Assembly (NCBI GenBank): GCA_031268255.1
Contig: JAIRXO010000052.1
Span: forward strand, 1 to 12,288
Direction of reading: 5' to 3'
Length of the DNA: 12,288 nt
Source: Spirochaetaceae bacterium
GTDB taxonomy: Bacteria; Spirochaetota; Spirochaetia; Treponematales; Breznakiellaceae
Below are positions 5,888-12,288 of this stretch, piece by piece (the first letter of the stretch is position 1; each line of letters opens with the position of its first letter). Position numbers and translations under genes: made by a program. The notes below the pieces were generated by a model. The model was not told the origin of the DNA and did no database searches. It saw only the letters and a program-made list of their open reading frames with translations.

Positions 5888-7263
5888 TTTTCGGTCTGGG
5901 CAAGGGTAAACCGGATGATAAACTCCTTTGTCTCGTTTGCCCCAAGATCAATATTTTGATAGGAAAACCCTATGGCGCTGTCCTCTCCGCTTATGTTTGC
6001 CCTTTGGTCGCGGTAAATATAGCTCAAATGCGTTCCCGAACCCCATTCGCCAAGCCACAGGGTATCAACAGGGCTTATGCCACGGCCTGATTCGCCTATA
6101 AACATCAGTTCAAGCGTCGGGCGTGTCCGCGAATCGGCCATATACGCCCCGTAGCTGGTATGAACAAGGGGCGCGTGGTCATTTTCATTGATCATCACAT
6201 CCGCTGACGCGCCGAACCGCTGGCCGCGTACCACGGCATTCGTGGTATTGTGGAGAAGGTGCCGTATCTGTAGATACGCGACGCCCTCGTCGTAGACAAA
6301 TTCGGGTCTGACCGTCAGTTCTACGCCGTTGCGTTCATCCTTCTGGTATCCGTTTACCATGCTGCGCTGAACGCCGTTCAAATCATAAAACCAGCCGCCC
6401 TGTTCATAGCTGGTCCAAAGCCACCGGTAATCCGCGCCCCGGCCAAGAATATCAATGCCCCCATTGGAACCGCTGGCGCCCCTGTGTTCCCCCCGGTTGT
6501 TGAATCTGTACGCCAGCCGGAATGTGGGCTCGGTCCGGTATTCGGTTAAGCTGTCTGTTGTGTATGAGCCTGTCCTGCTGCCGGACGGCAATACCGTTAT
6601 CTGCGAGTCGGGAACAACATAAAAATTTTCCGCCGGAACGACCACTATGGATATGTATTCGGTCTCGTTTATTTTTACAAAACCGCTGCCTATGCCAAGG
6701 CCGGTTACAGTGCCGCCGGCATCTGCCGAAATCGTTGACGGCGTACTGCTTGACCAGGATTCAACGCGATGCCCGGCGGCCAGGTCCGCGATACTTTTGG
6801 TTTCCCCGGTTTTGAGTATACGGTACCCGATTTCACGTGCGGCCTGAGGGGGAAGCGCCGCCGTATTGACCGGCAACAGGGCTGCCGACGGCAAGGCCGC
6901 CGACGGAAGGGCCGCCGCTGGCGCGGAATCCTCCCTGATTATCACTTCGGTAAAACCGGCGCTCCGTACCCGTTCCAGATACAGGGGAATGTCCCCGGCG
7001 GCGATTCCCCCGATGATGACCCGGGTAAAGTCAAGGTATTGTTCGTATGCGGAATTAAGCGAAAGCCGGGTAAGCGCCGCGTGTACCTGCTCCGCGTTCT
7101 GTGTGCGCCTAAAGGCGCCGACCTGTATCCGGTACAGCCTGGCGCTGCCGGCGCTGGGTATCCTGCCAATTATGGTCATGTCCTGCGGGGCTTGCTGCGC
7201 CTGTACCCCCGGAACAAAGCAGGCGAAAAATAGCAATACCGAGGCAATTGAAGAACGAAACAT
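5884..7263 (-). CDS. Secreted SPOR-domain protein with an Ig-like (BIG2-type) segment and an unassigned C-terminal domain
   Basis: This 459-residue exported protein has a signal peptide (MFRSSIASVLLFFACFVPGVQA, likely cut after residue 22 or 23). A SPOR domain spans about 42-112: it opens LYRIQVGAF (43-51) and ends FTEVIIRED, the beta-alpha-beta layout used to bind denuded peptidoglycan. An Ala/Pro linker with five-residue repeats (117-131) follows. Residues about 145-210 look like a bacterial Ig-like (BIG2) fold: ISADAGGTVTGLGIGSG then IVVVP. The last 210 residues are rich in aromatic and polar residues, look all-beta, and belong to no family I recognise. ATG 7263 has GGAGG five bases upstream and lies 23 bases after the preceding gene. 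It is the last gene of the four-gene operon and ends inside the terminator stem. A periplasmic or cell-wall-associated role is likely; its precise function is unknown. Confidence 0.8.
   Translation of the reverse strand: MFRSSIASVLLFFACFVPGVQAQQAPQDMTIIGRIPSAGSARLYRIQVGAFRRTQNAEQVHAALTRLSLNSAYEQYLDFTRVIIGGIAAGDIPLYLERVRSAGFTEVIIREDSAPAAALPSAALPSAALLPVNTAALPPQAAREIGYRILKTGETKSIADLAAGHRVESWSSSTPSTISADAGGTVTGLGIGSGFVKINETEYISIVVVPAENFYVVPDSQITVLPSGSRTGSYTTDSLTEYRTEPTFRLAYRFNNRGEHRGASGSNGGIDILGRGADYRWLWTSYEQGGWFYDLNGVQRSMVNGYQKDERNGVELTVRPEFVYDEGVAYLQIRHLLHNTTNAVVRGQRFGASADVMINENDHAPLVHTSYGAYMADSRTRPTLELMFIGESGRGISPVDTLWLGEWGSGTHLSYIYRDQRANISGEDSAIGFSYQNIDLGANETKEFIIRFTLAQTEN
6871..6915 (-). repeat. 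Three imperfect 15-bp repeats encoding an Ala/Pro linker
   Basis: Three 15-base units encode AALPS, AALPS and AALLP (residues 117-131) between the SPOR and Ig-like domains. The units are in frame, so gain or loss would change linker length without breaking the protein. Confidence 0.7.
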
Positions 7264-7286
7264 GGTCTCCTCCTCTTTCAGCGTAC

Positions 7287-8546
7287 TTACAGCATCGAGC
7301 AGATCGCGTCGGCGGACCTCCTGCCGGCCTCGCCTGAGTACTGACAGGCACTGTCCCTGAGGCGCTTTACGGTTTCGCGTATGTCCTGCCGGGCAAAGGC
7401 GCGGTCAAGGACCGCCTCAATATCCGCAAACGGCGCTTCCAGGGGCAGGCTGAGTTCCCTGATTGCCCCGAGAGCCCAGGAGCCCCCGTCAAGGTCGGCG
7501 GCTTCATAGGCGCGGGCGTCAAATTCAAATTCAGGGCAAAAAACAGGCCTCCCGAAAAGAAACGCAAAATCAAAAATAACGCCCGAAAAATCCGAAATCA
7601 GTATGTCCGAGCGGGCAAGGGCCGCGATATTTTCCGCGTCCGTATTCCATTCAACATTGGGATGGGAGGCAAGGGCTTCTTTAAGGGTATGCACCAGGGC
7701 CGCTTCGGAAATCAGGCTCTGGGGATGGGGCCGTATAATCACCCGGTACGACGACCGCGCCAGGGGTTCGAGGAGCGTTAGGCCAAAACGGGAGAAGATG
7801 CCGTTGGGACCCCAGGACGGGGCGACGAGGACGGTTTTTTCGGGCCCCTTTGGCGGCAGGGACGCGGCGCGGGAAGCCAGGACATCAAGGTAGGTACAGC
7901 CTGAGACAATGAGTTCCTTTTCCGGCGTTCCCCGCTTGCGTTCAAGCTCCCTGATTCCTTCAATCTGGACGGGGCCGGTAAGGAGCATGGCGTCAAAATA
8001 ATCAAAACTAAAAAGTTTATACAGTCCCGCGTCCACGGTGGAATGGAGTATATGCACATAACGGCCTACGCCGGGAGAACGCTTTAGCTGCAGCACGTCG
8101 AGGCCCGGGGTGGTCATCAGGCAGAGTTCCGCGTCAAGAAAATTAAGGAAGCGGTAGGCGGTATTGCCCCGGCCTATAAATTCGGCCTTTACATGGGGAG
8201 AATCAAACCCAAGCCCCGGATCACCCTCGTCCGAGCTGTAATACACGCAGGGCAGACGCCGCCGGGAAAGTTCTTCCATCACCGGACTGAACACGTTCCA
8301 GTACTGCCTGCCCTCTGAGTAGATTACCAGGGAATGACGGCTGCCCTGTTTGACCGCGGCTTTGCCAAAAAGCCCGCCTGTCCTGATTTTTATGATGAAA
8401 TTTTTGCAGAAGAAAAAGAGCGTTACCGCTATGCCGGTGATAAACGAAAAGAGCATGCTCCCCGTGCCGGGGTCAATATACGCCGCCGCGGGAGCAATGG
8501 CGAACAGGGCAAAAAAAGCGACATAAAAAAGCCGCACCCTGGTCAT
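7287..8546 (-). CDS. CDP-glycerol glycerophosphotransferase-like protein with YIDPGTGS membrane N-terminus
   Basis: The 419-residue protein has a hydrophobic first segment (6-22), the motif YIDPGTGS (23-30) and a second hydrophobic segment (31-53), so it is membrane-attached. The rest resembles the TagB/TagF group, which transfers polyol phosphates from CDP-polyols to glycans. Supporting segments are HILHSTVDAGLY (166-177), VAPSWGPNG (241-249), VIIRPHPQS (269-277) and SDILISDFSGVIFDFAFLFGRPVF (313-336), where family members have D-x-L-I-[ST]-D-[YF]-S-S-x-x-x-D-x. Treponemes are not known for teichoic acids, so the acceptor is more likely a lipid-linked or surface glycan. ATG 8546 overlaps the acyl-CoA synthetase TGA as ATGA, with AGGAGA seven bases upstream, indicating coupled translation. 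It could be another GT-B type transferase with the same fold; substrate is not shown. Confidence 0.75.
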   Translation of the reverse strand: MTRVRLFYVAFFALFAIAPAAAYIDPGTGSMLFSFITGIAVTLFFFCKNFIIKIRTGGLFGKAAVKQGSRHSLVIYSEGRQYWNVFSPVMEELSRRRLPCVYYSSDEGDPGLGFDSPHVKAEFIGRGNTAYRFLNFLDAELCLMTTPGLDVLQLKRSPGVGRYVHILHSTVDAGLYKLFSFDYFDAMLLTGPVQIEGIRELERKRGTPEKELIVSGCTYLDVLASRAASLPPKGPEKTVLVAPSWGPNGIFSRFGLTLLEPLARSSYRVIIRPHPQSLISEAALVHTLKEALASHPNVEWNTDAENIAALARSDILISDFSGVIFDFAFLFGRPVFCPEFEFDARAYEAADLDGGSWALGAIRELSLPLEAPFADIEAVLDRAFARQDIRETVKRLRDSACQYSGEAGRRSADAICSML

Positions 8547-10201
8547 GTTGCCGTCTCCTGTGCTTTTTTGGCCCCCAGATCGCGGAGCAGGTATTTTTGA
8601 ATTTTTCCCGATGACGTAAGGGGGAATGAATCCACAAAAAAGACATATTTGGGTATTTTGAACCGGCTTATCTGTCCCCGGCAGTAGTCCCGCACGTCCT
8701 CCTCGCCCACAGCAGTGTCTTTCTGGAGTATGATAAAGGCCCCAACTTCTTCACCGTATTTTTCGCTGGCTATGCCCACAACCTGCACATCCTTGATGCC
8801 CGGCATGGTGTAAAGATAGTCCTCTATTTCCTTGGGGTAGATATTTTCACCGCCCCGGATAATCATGTCCTTGATACGGCCAGTTACCCTGAAATTGCCG
8901 TCCCTGTCTTTTACCCCCAGGTCTCCCGAATGAAGCCAGCCGGAGCGGTCTATGCACTGGGCCGTGGCCTCGTTCATCTTGTAGTAGCCTTTCATAACAT
9001 TATAGCCCCGGCAGCAAAACTCGCCGCGGACCCCGTCAGGACATTCTTCCCCGGTTTCGCTGTCCCTGATGCTTACCTCAACGCCGGGCAGTTCCCGGCC
9101 CACGGTTTCTACCTTGACCTCCAGGGTATCGTCGTACCTTGTCTGGGTCATCACCGGCGAGGACTCGGTAAGGCCGTAACAGATGGTTACCTCTGTCATG
9201 TGCATCTGGTCTATGACCTGCCTCATGGTTTCTATGGGACAGGGAGACCCGGCCATGATGCCGGTACGAAGGCTCGAAAGATCAAACATCTTGAACATGG
9301 GATGGTTGAGTTCGGCGATAAACATGGTGGGCACCCCGTAGACCGCGGTGCATTTTTCCTTCTGTATGGTGGCCAGCACAAGCAGGGGGTCAAACCATTC
9401 CAGCAGGGCGGCGGCGGTACCGTGGGTAAGAACCGCCATCATGCCCAGCACCAGGCCAAAACAGTGAAACAAAGGCACCGGCAGGCAGACAATGTCCCTG
9501 CTGGTAAGCCTCTGGTTGTCCCCTATGCCGAGGCCGTTGTTGAGGATATTACGGTGGGTAAGCATAACCCCCTTGGGAAAACCCGTGGTCCCCGAAGTGT
9601 ACTGCATATTCACCACATCATCAGGCCGCAGGGACTCCTCTATGCTTTTAAGCTCATCACCGCCGGTATGCTGCCCAAGAAGCAGAACCTCGCTCAGGCT
9701 GTACATACCCCGGTGCTTCTGGGGACCGATATAGATAATGCTTTTCAGACAGGGGAATTTTTCCGAACGGAGATGACCCCTGGGGGTCGTTTTCAGTTCG
9801 GGAACCAGATCGTTTACCATGGCCACATAGTCCGAATCCCTGAACCCGTCAACAATACACAGGGACGCCAGGTCCGACTGCTGCATGAGGTATTCAAGCT
9901 CGTGGAGTTTATAGCCCGTATTGACAGTAACAAAGACCAGCCCCGCCCTGGCACAGGCAAAAAGCATGGTGTTCCAGTCAGGCACATTGGTCGCCCATAT
10001 ACCCAGGTTGTCTCCCTTTTTAAGACCCATGGCAAGAAGCCCCCTGGCAAGCTCGTCCACCCGCCGGTCAAATTCGGCATAGGTAAAACGCAGATTCCTG
10101 TCCGCGTATACGATAAAATCCCGGTCCCCCTGGGTCAGGGCCCGTTCCCGCAGAACAGCCCCCAGGGTTTTTTCAAGGTATGGTATATTGTTTTGCTGCA
10201 T
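8543..10201 (-). CDS. AMP-forming acyl-CoA synthetase (medium/long-chain fatty-acid type)
   Basis: The protein activates a carboxylic acid as an acyl-adenylate and transfers it to CoA. Using the longest reading (558 residues from 10219), the motifs are YTSGTTGFPKG (207-217, the P-loop-like ATP site), YGLTESSPV (348-356), SGDLG (431-435), GRIKDMIIRGGENIYP (447-462) and SSGKIQK (536-542) with catalytic Lys539. All essential motifs are intact. Two starts are possible. ATG 10219 overlaps the upstream TGA but has no Shine-Dalgarno; ATG 10201 has AGGA seven bases upstream, so I use it (552 residues). The pairing with an upstream HTH-cupin regulator is a known arrangement, which suggests that acyl-CoA or the acid is the signal. 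The chain length of the substrate cannot be read from the sequence. Alternatives are an aryl-acid or dicarboxylate ligase. Confidence 0.93.
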   Translation of the reverse strand: MQQNNIPYLEKTLGAVLRERALTQGDRDFIVYADRNLRFTYAEFDRRVDELARGLLAMGLKKGDNLGIWATNVPDWNTMLFACARAGLVFVTVNTGYKLHELEYLMQQSDLASLCIVDGFRDSDYVAMVNDLVPELKTTPRGHLRSEKFPCLKSIIYIGPQKHRGMYSLSEVLLLGQHTGGDELKSIEESLRPDDVVNMQYTSGTTGFPKGVMLTHRNILNNGLGIGDNQRLTSRDIVCLPVPLFHCFGLVLGMMAVLTHGTAAALLEWFDPLLVLATIQKEKCTAVYGVPTMFIAELNHPMFKMFDLSSLRTGIMAGSPCPIETMRQVIDQMHMTEVTICYGLTESSPVMTQTRYDDTLEVKVETVGRELPGVEVSIRDSETGEECPDGVRGEFCCRGYNVMKGYYKMNEATAQCIDRSGWLHSGDLGVKDRDGNFRVTGRIKDMIIRGGENIYPKEIEDYLYTMPGIKDVQVVGIASEKYGEEVGAFIILQKDTAVGEEDVRDYCRGQISRFKIPKYVFFVDSFPLTSSGKIQKYLLRDLGAKKAQETAT

Positions 10202-10215
10202 TGGATTTTCCTGTA

Positions 10216-10800
10216 TCATGCGGGAGAATAGATAACCGCCACAATCCGCGCGGGTTTTGCCCCGGCGGCAAGCACCCGGTGGGGAACTATAGAATCATAG
10301 TACACCGAATCGCCCGGTTCGAGTTCGTAGCTTTCCATTCCATATTCAATAGAGAGCCTCCCGGAAAGCACATAGATGAATTCTTCGCCCTCATGGCTGG
10401 ATTTTTCCTGTTCGGCGTCGCTTTCTATATCCACAATGAAAGGCTCCATGTGGCGGCCCCCCTTGTCGGCGGCAAGGGACTTAAAACTCAGGCCCTGGTG
10501 GTCATGGCCCGGAGAACCAGAGGGAAGCCCGGTAATAAAACGGGGCCTGGCGCCGGCGGTTCCCGCGCGGGTAATCACCGGACCAAGCTGTTCCTGATCA
10601 TCCATGAGGGTTCCAAGCCTGACCCCCAGGGCGCGGGATATCTTTATCAGCGGCGCGAGGTCAGGAATCAGGTCCTCCTCTTCTATGCGCCGTATCAACT
10701 CAGGATCAAGGTCGCTGCGCTCCGCCAGAGTCTGCCGGTCAATGGAGTAGGTTTTGCATAATTCAACGATGCGTTTTCCGGGACTGCGTTTATCGGCCAT
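10216..10800 (-). CDS. HTH-XRE transcriptional regulator with C-terminal cupin sensor domain
   Basis: This 194-residue cytoplasmic protein joins an N-terminal XRE-type helix-turn-helix (about 9-66, with the LAERSDLDPELIRRIEE helix pair) to a cupin_2 barrel (about 112-192). The cupin carries SSHEGEEFIYVLSGRLSIE then ELEPGDSVYYDSIVPHRV, the two conserved cupin motifs; its histidines could bind a metal. Such HTH-cupin proteins usually bind a small effector with the cupin and repress or activate the operon they head. ATG 10800 is preceded by GAGGA five bases upstream. Its TGA overlaps ATG 10219 in the next gene. It is first in the four-gene operon and probably regulates its own promoter, with the acyl-CoA synthetase substrate or product as a plausible effector; that is inference. 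Confidence 0.9.
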   Translation of the reverse strand: MADKRSPGKRIVELCKTYSIDRQTLAERSDLDPELIRRIEEEDLIPDLAPLIKISRALGVRLGTLMDDQEQLGPVITRAGTAGARPRFITGLPSGSPGHDHQGLSFKSLAADKGGRHMEPFIVDIESDAEQEKSSHEGEEFIYVLSGRLSIEYGMESYELEPGDSVYYDSIVPHRVLAAGAKPARIVAVIYSPA

Positions 10801-10821
10801 ACTATTCCTCTCTTATCAAGC

Positions 10822-10851
10822 ATAGTACCACGACAGCACGGAAAAAAACAA
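10822..10851 (-). promoter_or_regulatory. Promoter of the HTH-cupin operon
   Basis: On the minus strand, TTGTTT (10851-10846) is followed after 18 bases by TACTAT (10827-10822), preceded by TGG, giving an extended -10 (TGnTACTAT). It is about 22 bases before the ATG at 10800. The -35 is weak and the spacer contains a C-rich, low-homology stretch. It begins just after the structured element that ends the lipoprotein gene. Confidence 0.55.
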
Positions 10852-10869
10852 TAAGATAGAAAGTTTCTC

Positions 10870-10930
10870 AAAAAGGGGGGCCTGTTTCCCCACTGCCCTT
10901 GCGTATAAGGACCTGAGTTTCCGGCCCCCC
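10870..10930 (-). terminator. Intrinsic terminator formed by the 3' stem of copy B
   Basis: The perfect 8-bp G-rich/C-rich outer stem (10930-10923 with 10882-10875) is followed immediately by T5 on the minus strand, downstream of the lipoprotein gene. The stem closes a large internal structure rather than a simple loop, which is unusual for a terminator. Copy A lacks an equal T run, so termination may not be the element's only job. Confidence 0.5.
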
Positions 10931-10970
10931 TACGCCGGAGCCTTGCTTCACAAGTCTCCGGCTACCCCCC
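10870..10970 (-). repeat. Structured GGGGGG/CCCCCC element, copy B
   Basis: Read on the minus strand, this copy begins ten bases after the lipoprotein stop. It has: G6 TAG; a hairpin with 7+4 bp, one A-G mismatch and a TGAAG loop (10962-10956 and 10954-10951 with 10945-10942 and 10940-10934); GTAGGGGGGCC; an outer helix 10930-10923 with 10882-10875 (8 bp, perfect); internal loop GGAAA facing GAAACA; helix CTCA (10917-10914) with TGGG (one U-G); and a 6-bp hairpin (10912-10907 with 10900-10895) with loop ATACGC. T5 (10874-10870) follows directly. Copy A shares the blocks GTAGGGGGGCCGGAA and GGAAACAGGCCCCC, but both hairpins differ in sequence while remaining paired. Between the 4-bp helix and the last hairpin, both copies have one base on one side and two on the other. 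That supports a conserved RNA fold. Type, mobility and function are unknown. Confidence 0.8.
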
Positions 10971-10980
10971 TATAAGAGGT

Positions 10981-11973
10981 TCATTCGCCGTCTTCCTCAC
11001 CACCGTTGCTCAGAAACCACGTGTAGCCGCTGAGGCTGGCCGGAGCCGTGGTAAAGTTTAGGGTAACGGTAGCGGTTGTGGAGGTTTCGGCGTACTGGAA
11101 GGTGGCGCGGACTTTGTTCCAGCCCTTTTCCCCGCTGATGTTGTAGTTGTTTTTAGTGGTGTAGGTGAAGTTAGTGCTGCCGTCATTCCAGGTTTCAGTT
11201 TGAGTGTAACTGCCCTTTACGGTCCCTTTTTCGGAGAAATACGCGTAGAGGATTTGTTCCCCGCCGGTTTCGGTATACTTTCCGTAGATGATCTCGTATT
11301 CCGCTTCATCGTCCTCAATGTCCAGGTTAAACATATTCGCTTTTAACGTACTAGGGGAAAAGGTAATCTCTGTTGCCCAGATGTTGTCCTTGTTCCAGAG
11401 ACAATCATCATCGATGGGGAGGGGCAAGGCCAGGCTCAGTTTACCGCCGGTAATCTCGCCGACCGGATCGGGATGGTTTTCGATGGTGCTGGGATAGTTG
11501 GGGTCATACGATATGAGGTATACGTCGCCGCCGCTGCCGGTGTATGCCGATTCGTCATCCGGGCCGTATATCTGCTCGTTGCTTACGACTATGCCGACGG
11601 ACGTTATTGTTGCCGGCGGGGCCGCGGTGCCTCCATTGTTAAACACAATGCCGCCGTCTACCGTTATGCCGGTTATTCCCCCGCCAGCAATGGTTATGGT
11701 AACTTGTCCGCCATCCGTATTTGAGGGATCTAAGGTAATGGTCCCATCGGCGGTGGATACGACCGTACCTGTCTGGGTACCCCCGTTGGTTCCGCTGACA
11801 GTCAACACATAGTTGCCGCCGGTAATATCCAGGGTGTAGATAACGCCGCTTGCTATACCGCTATATGTGTACTTTACGGTCCCCGTGCCGCCGCTGTCGC
11901 TGGAGCCGCAGCCTGTTGCCATTACGCCTATTGCCAGGGCCAGGGCGGCAATGCCGATACTATACTTCTTCAT
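10981..11973 (-). CDS. Spirochaete-type surface or periplasmic lipoprotein, function unknown
   Basis: The 330-residue product starts MKK and has a hydrophobic stretch ending at ATGC, a relaxed lipobox with the lipidated Cys at residue 22. The mature protein is rich in Gly, Thr, Ser, Asn, Tyr and Asp. Early parts have short repeating beta-strand-like Thr/Gly segments (VTITIAGGGITGITVDG). The later half resembles a beta-sheet domain with WNDG and YTWFL near the end. I recognise no enzyme motif. ATG 11973 has GAGGAG seven bases upstream. A TTG start 33 bases upstream is open, but would put the signal peptide in the middle, so I reject it. Upstream lie a candidate promoter, a GA/CT microsatellite and a terminator-like hairpin. 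It may be a variable or regulated surface protein; this is inferred from lipidation and the repeat-bearing leader. Confidence 0.85.
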   Translation of the reverse strand: MKKYSIGIAALALAIGVMATGCGSSDSGGTGTVKYTYSGIASGVIYTLDITGGNYVLTVSGTNGGTQTGTVVSTADGTITLDPSNTDGGQVTITIAGGGITGITVDGGIVFNNGGTAAPPATITSVGIVVSNEQIYGPDDESAYTGSGGDVYLISYDPNYPSTIENHPDPVGEITGGKLSLALPLPIDDDCLWNKDNIWATEITFSPSTLKANMFNLDIEDDEAEYEIIYGKYTETGGEQILYAYFSEKGTVKGSYTQTETWNDGSTNFTYTTKNNYNISGEKGWNKVRATFQYAETSTTATVTLNFTTAPASLSGYTWFLSNGGEEDGE

Positions 11974-12014
11974 GAACAATCTCCTCGTGCGTAAACCCGC
12001 CGGCAAATAAAAAA

Positions 12015-12046
12015 ACCGGCATACCCGCGTGGTGCGGATACCCGGT
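12015..12046 (-). terminator. Bidirectional terminator-like hairpin in the lipoprotein leader (possible attenuator)
   Basis: ACCGG (12015-12019) pairs with CCGGT (12042-12046), and CCGC (12025-12028) with GCGG (12034-12037) around a 5-base loop, with a small internal loop between. T7 follows the stem on the minus strand (A7 at 12009-12015) and T6 on the plus strand (12048-12053), so it may end transcription in both directions. There is no plus-strand gene to end here. On the minus strand only 41 bases separate it from the lipoprotein ATG and I see no promoter in them, so transcripts for that gene must pass through it. A role as attenuator is plausible. Confidence 0.55.
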
Positions 12047-12098
12047 GTTTTTTGAGAAGTAATGGATACGCAATGTGCGATAAAAATGAATGTATCTA

Positions 12099-12135
<37 letters not shown>

Positions 12136-12230
12136 AAAAACCATGCCAACCAGGCTAGTTATCGGCAAAATCAGCAAAATTAACTTCCTCATTGAACGGC
12201 GGGAGCCGCCCAATTTAACCGGACTTTGTT

Positions 12231-12261
12231 ATTGTATATGGCGGATTTTACGAATTGTCAA
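12231..12261 (-). promoter_or_regulatory. Candidate promoter for the lipoprotein gene
   Basis: On the minus strand, a perfect TTGACA (12261-12256) is followed after 17 bases by TATACA (12238-12233) or after 19 bases by TACAAT (12236-12231). Transcripts from it would have a leader of about 250 bases before ATG 11973, containing the CT repeat and the terminator-like hairpin. A second, weaker -10-like TAGATA (12098-12093) lies just after the CT repeat. Confidence 0.5.
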
Positions 12262-12288
12262 TAGCGGCGGGTAGCCCTTGCGTGCACC

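Noticed and set aside
8930..10231. A 433-codon open frame on the plus strand opposite the acyl-CoA synthetase
   Set aside because: It is wholly antisense to a gene with all family motifs, and its protein is rich in His, Gly and Gln with no domain; GC-rich codon bias explains the open frame.
11974..12006. A TTG start at 12006 for the lipoprotein, adding 11 residues
   Set aside because: It lacks a Shine-Dalgarno and would place an Arg-rich stretch before the MKK signal peptide; ATG 11973 has GAGGAG at a good distance.

Overview
The window looks like chromosomal DNA from a host-associated spirochaete, probably a gut or termite-gut treponeme. This rests on general style: mid-50s GC, a relaxed-lipobox lipoprotein, a SPOR-domain secreted protein, and amino-acid uptake linked to a serine-dehydratase-like enzyme. 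No marker gene proves it. Every complete gene is on the minus strand. The only plus-strand gene is a truncated membrane protein at the left edge.

Layout from left to right: (1) the 3' end of a DUF819-like membrane protein (to 188), followed by a structured element (231-320). (2) A five-gene minus-strand operon read from 5722 to 368: periplasmic amino-acid-binding protein, permease, ATPase, an iron-sulfur L-serine-dehydratase-like protein, and a MATE exporter. A good sigma70-type promoter lies at 5769-5798, and all downstream junctions are short or overlapping. The likely logic is uptake of a small amino acid, deamination (or a related lyase reaction) in the cytoplasm, and export of a product or excess solute. 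(3) A stem-loop terminator (5843-5887) that includes the stop codon of the next operon. (4) A four-gene minus-strand operon read from 10800 to 5884: HTH-cupin regulator, acyl-CoA synthetase, a CDP-glycerol-glycerophosphotransferase-like protein with a YIDPGTGS membrane N-terminus, and a secreted SPOR/Ig-like protein. It suggests regulated acyl activation linked to envelope work. (5) A second copy of the structured element (10970-10870). (6) A secreted lipoprotein gene (11973-10981). Its 5' region holds an intrinsic-terminator-like hairpin, a 31-base GA/CT microsatellite and a candidate promoter.

The most interesting signal is the pair of structured elements at 231-320 (+) and 10970-10870 (-). 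Each lies just downstream of a gene's stop codon on the same strand. They share short blocks of identical sequence (GTAGGGGGGCCGGAA and GGAAACAGGCCCCC). Two interior hairpins differ in sequence but keep their pairing, and an internal loop is identical or nearly so in both. This covariation suggests a conserved RNA or a structured mobile repeat. I do not recognise the family.

Other points worth a second look: the microsatellite and leader hairpin before the lipoprotein; loss of the SSHT histidine and a C-terminal cysteine cluster in the serine-dehydratase-like protein; loss of the usual amino-group-binding Asp in the binding protein; and the domain fusions in the second operon.
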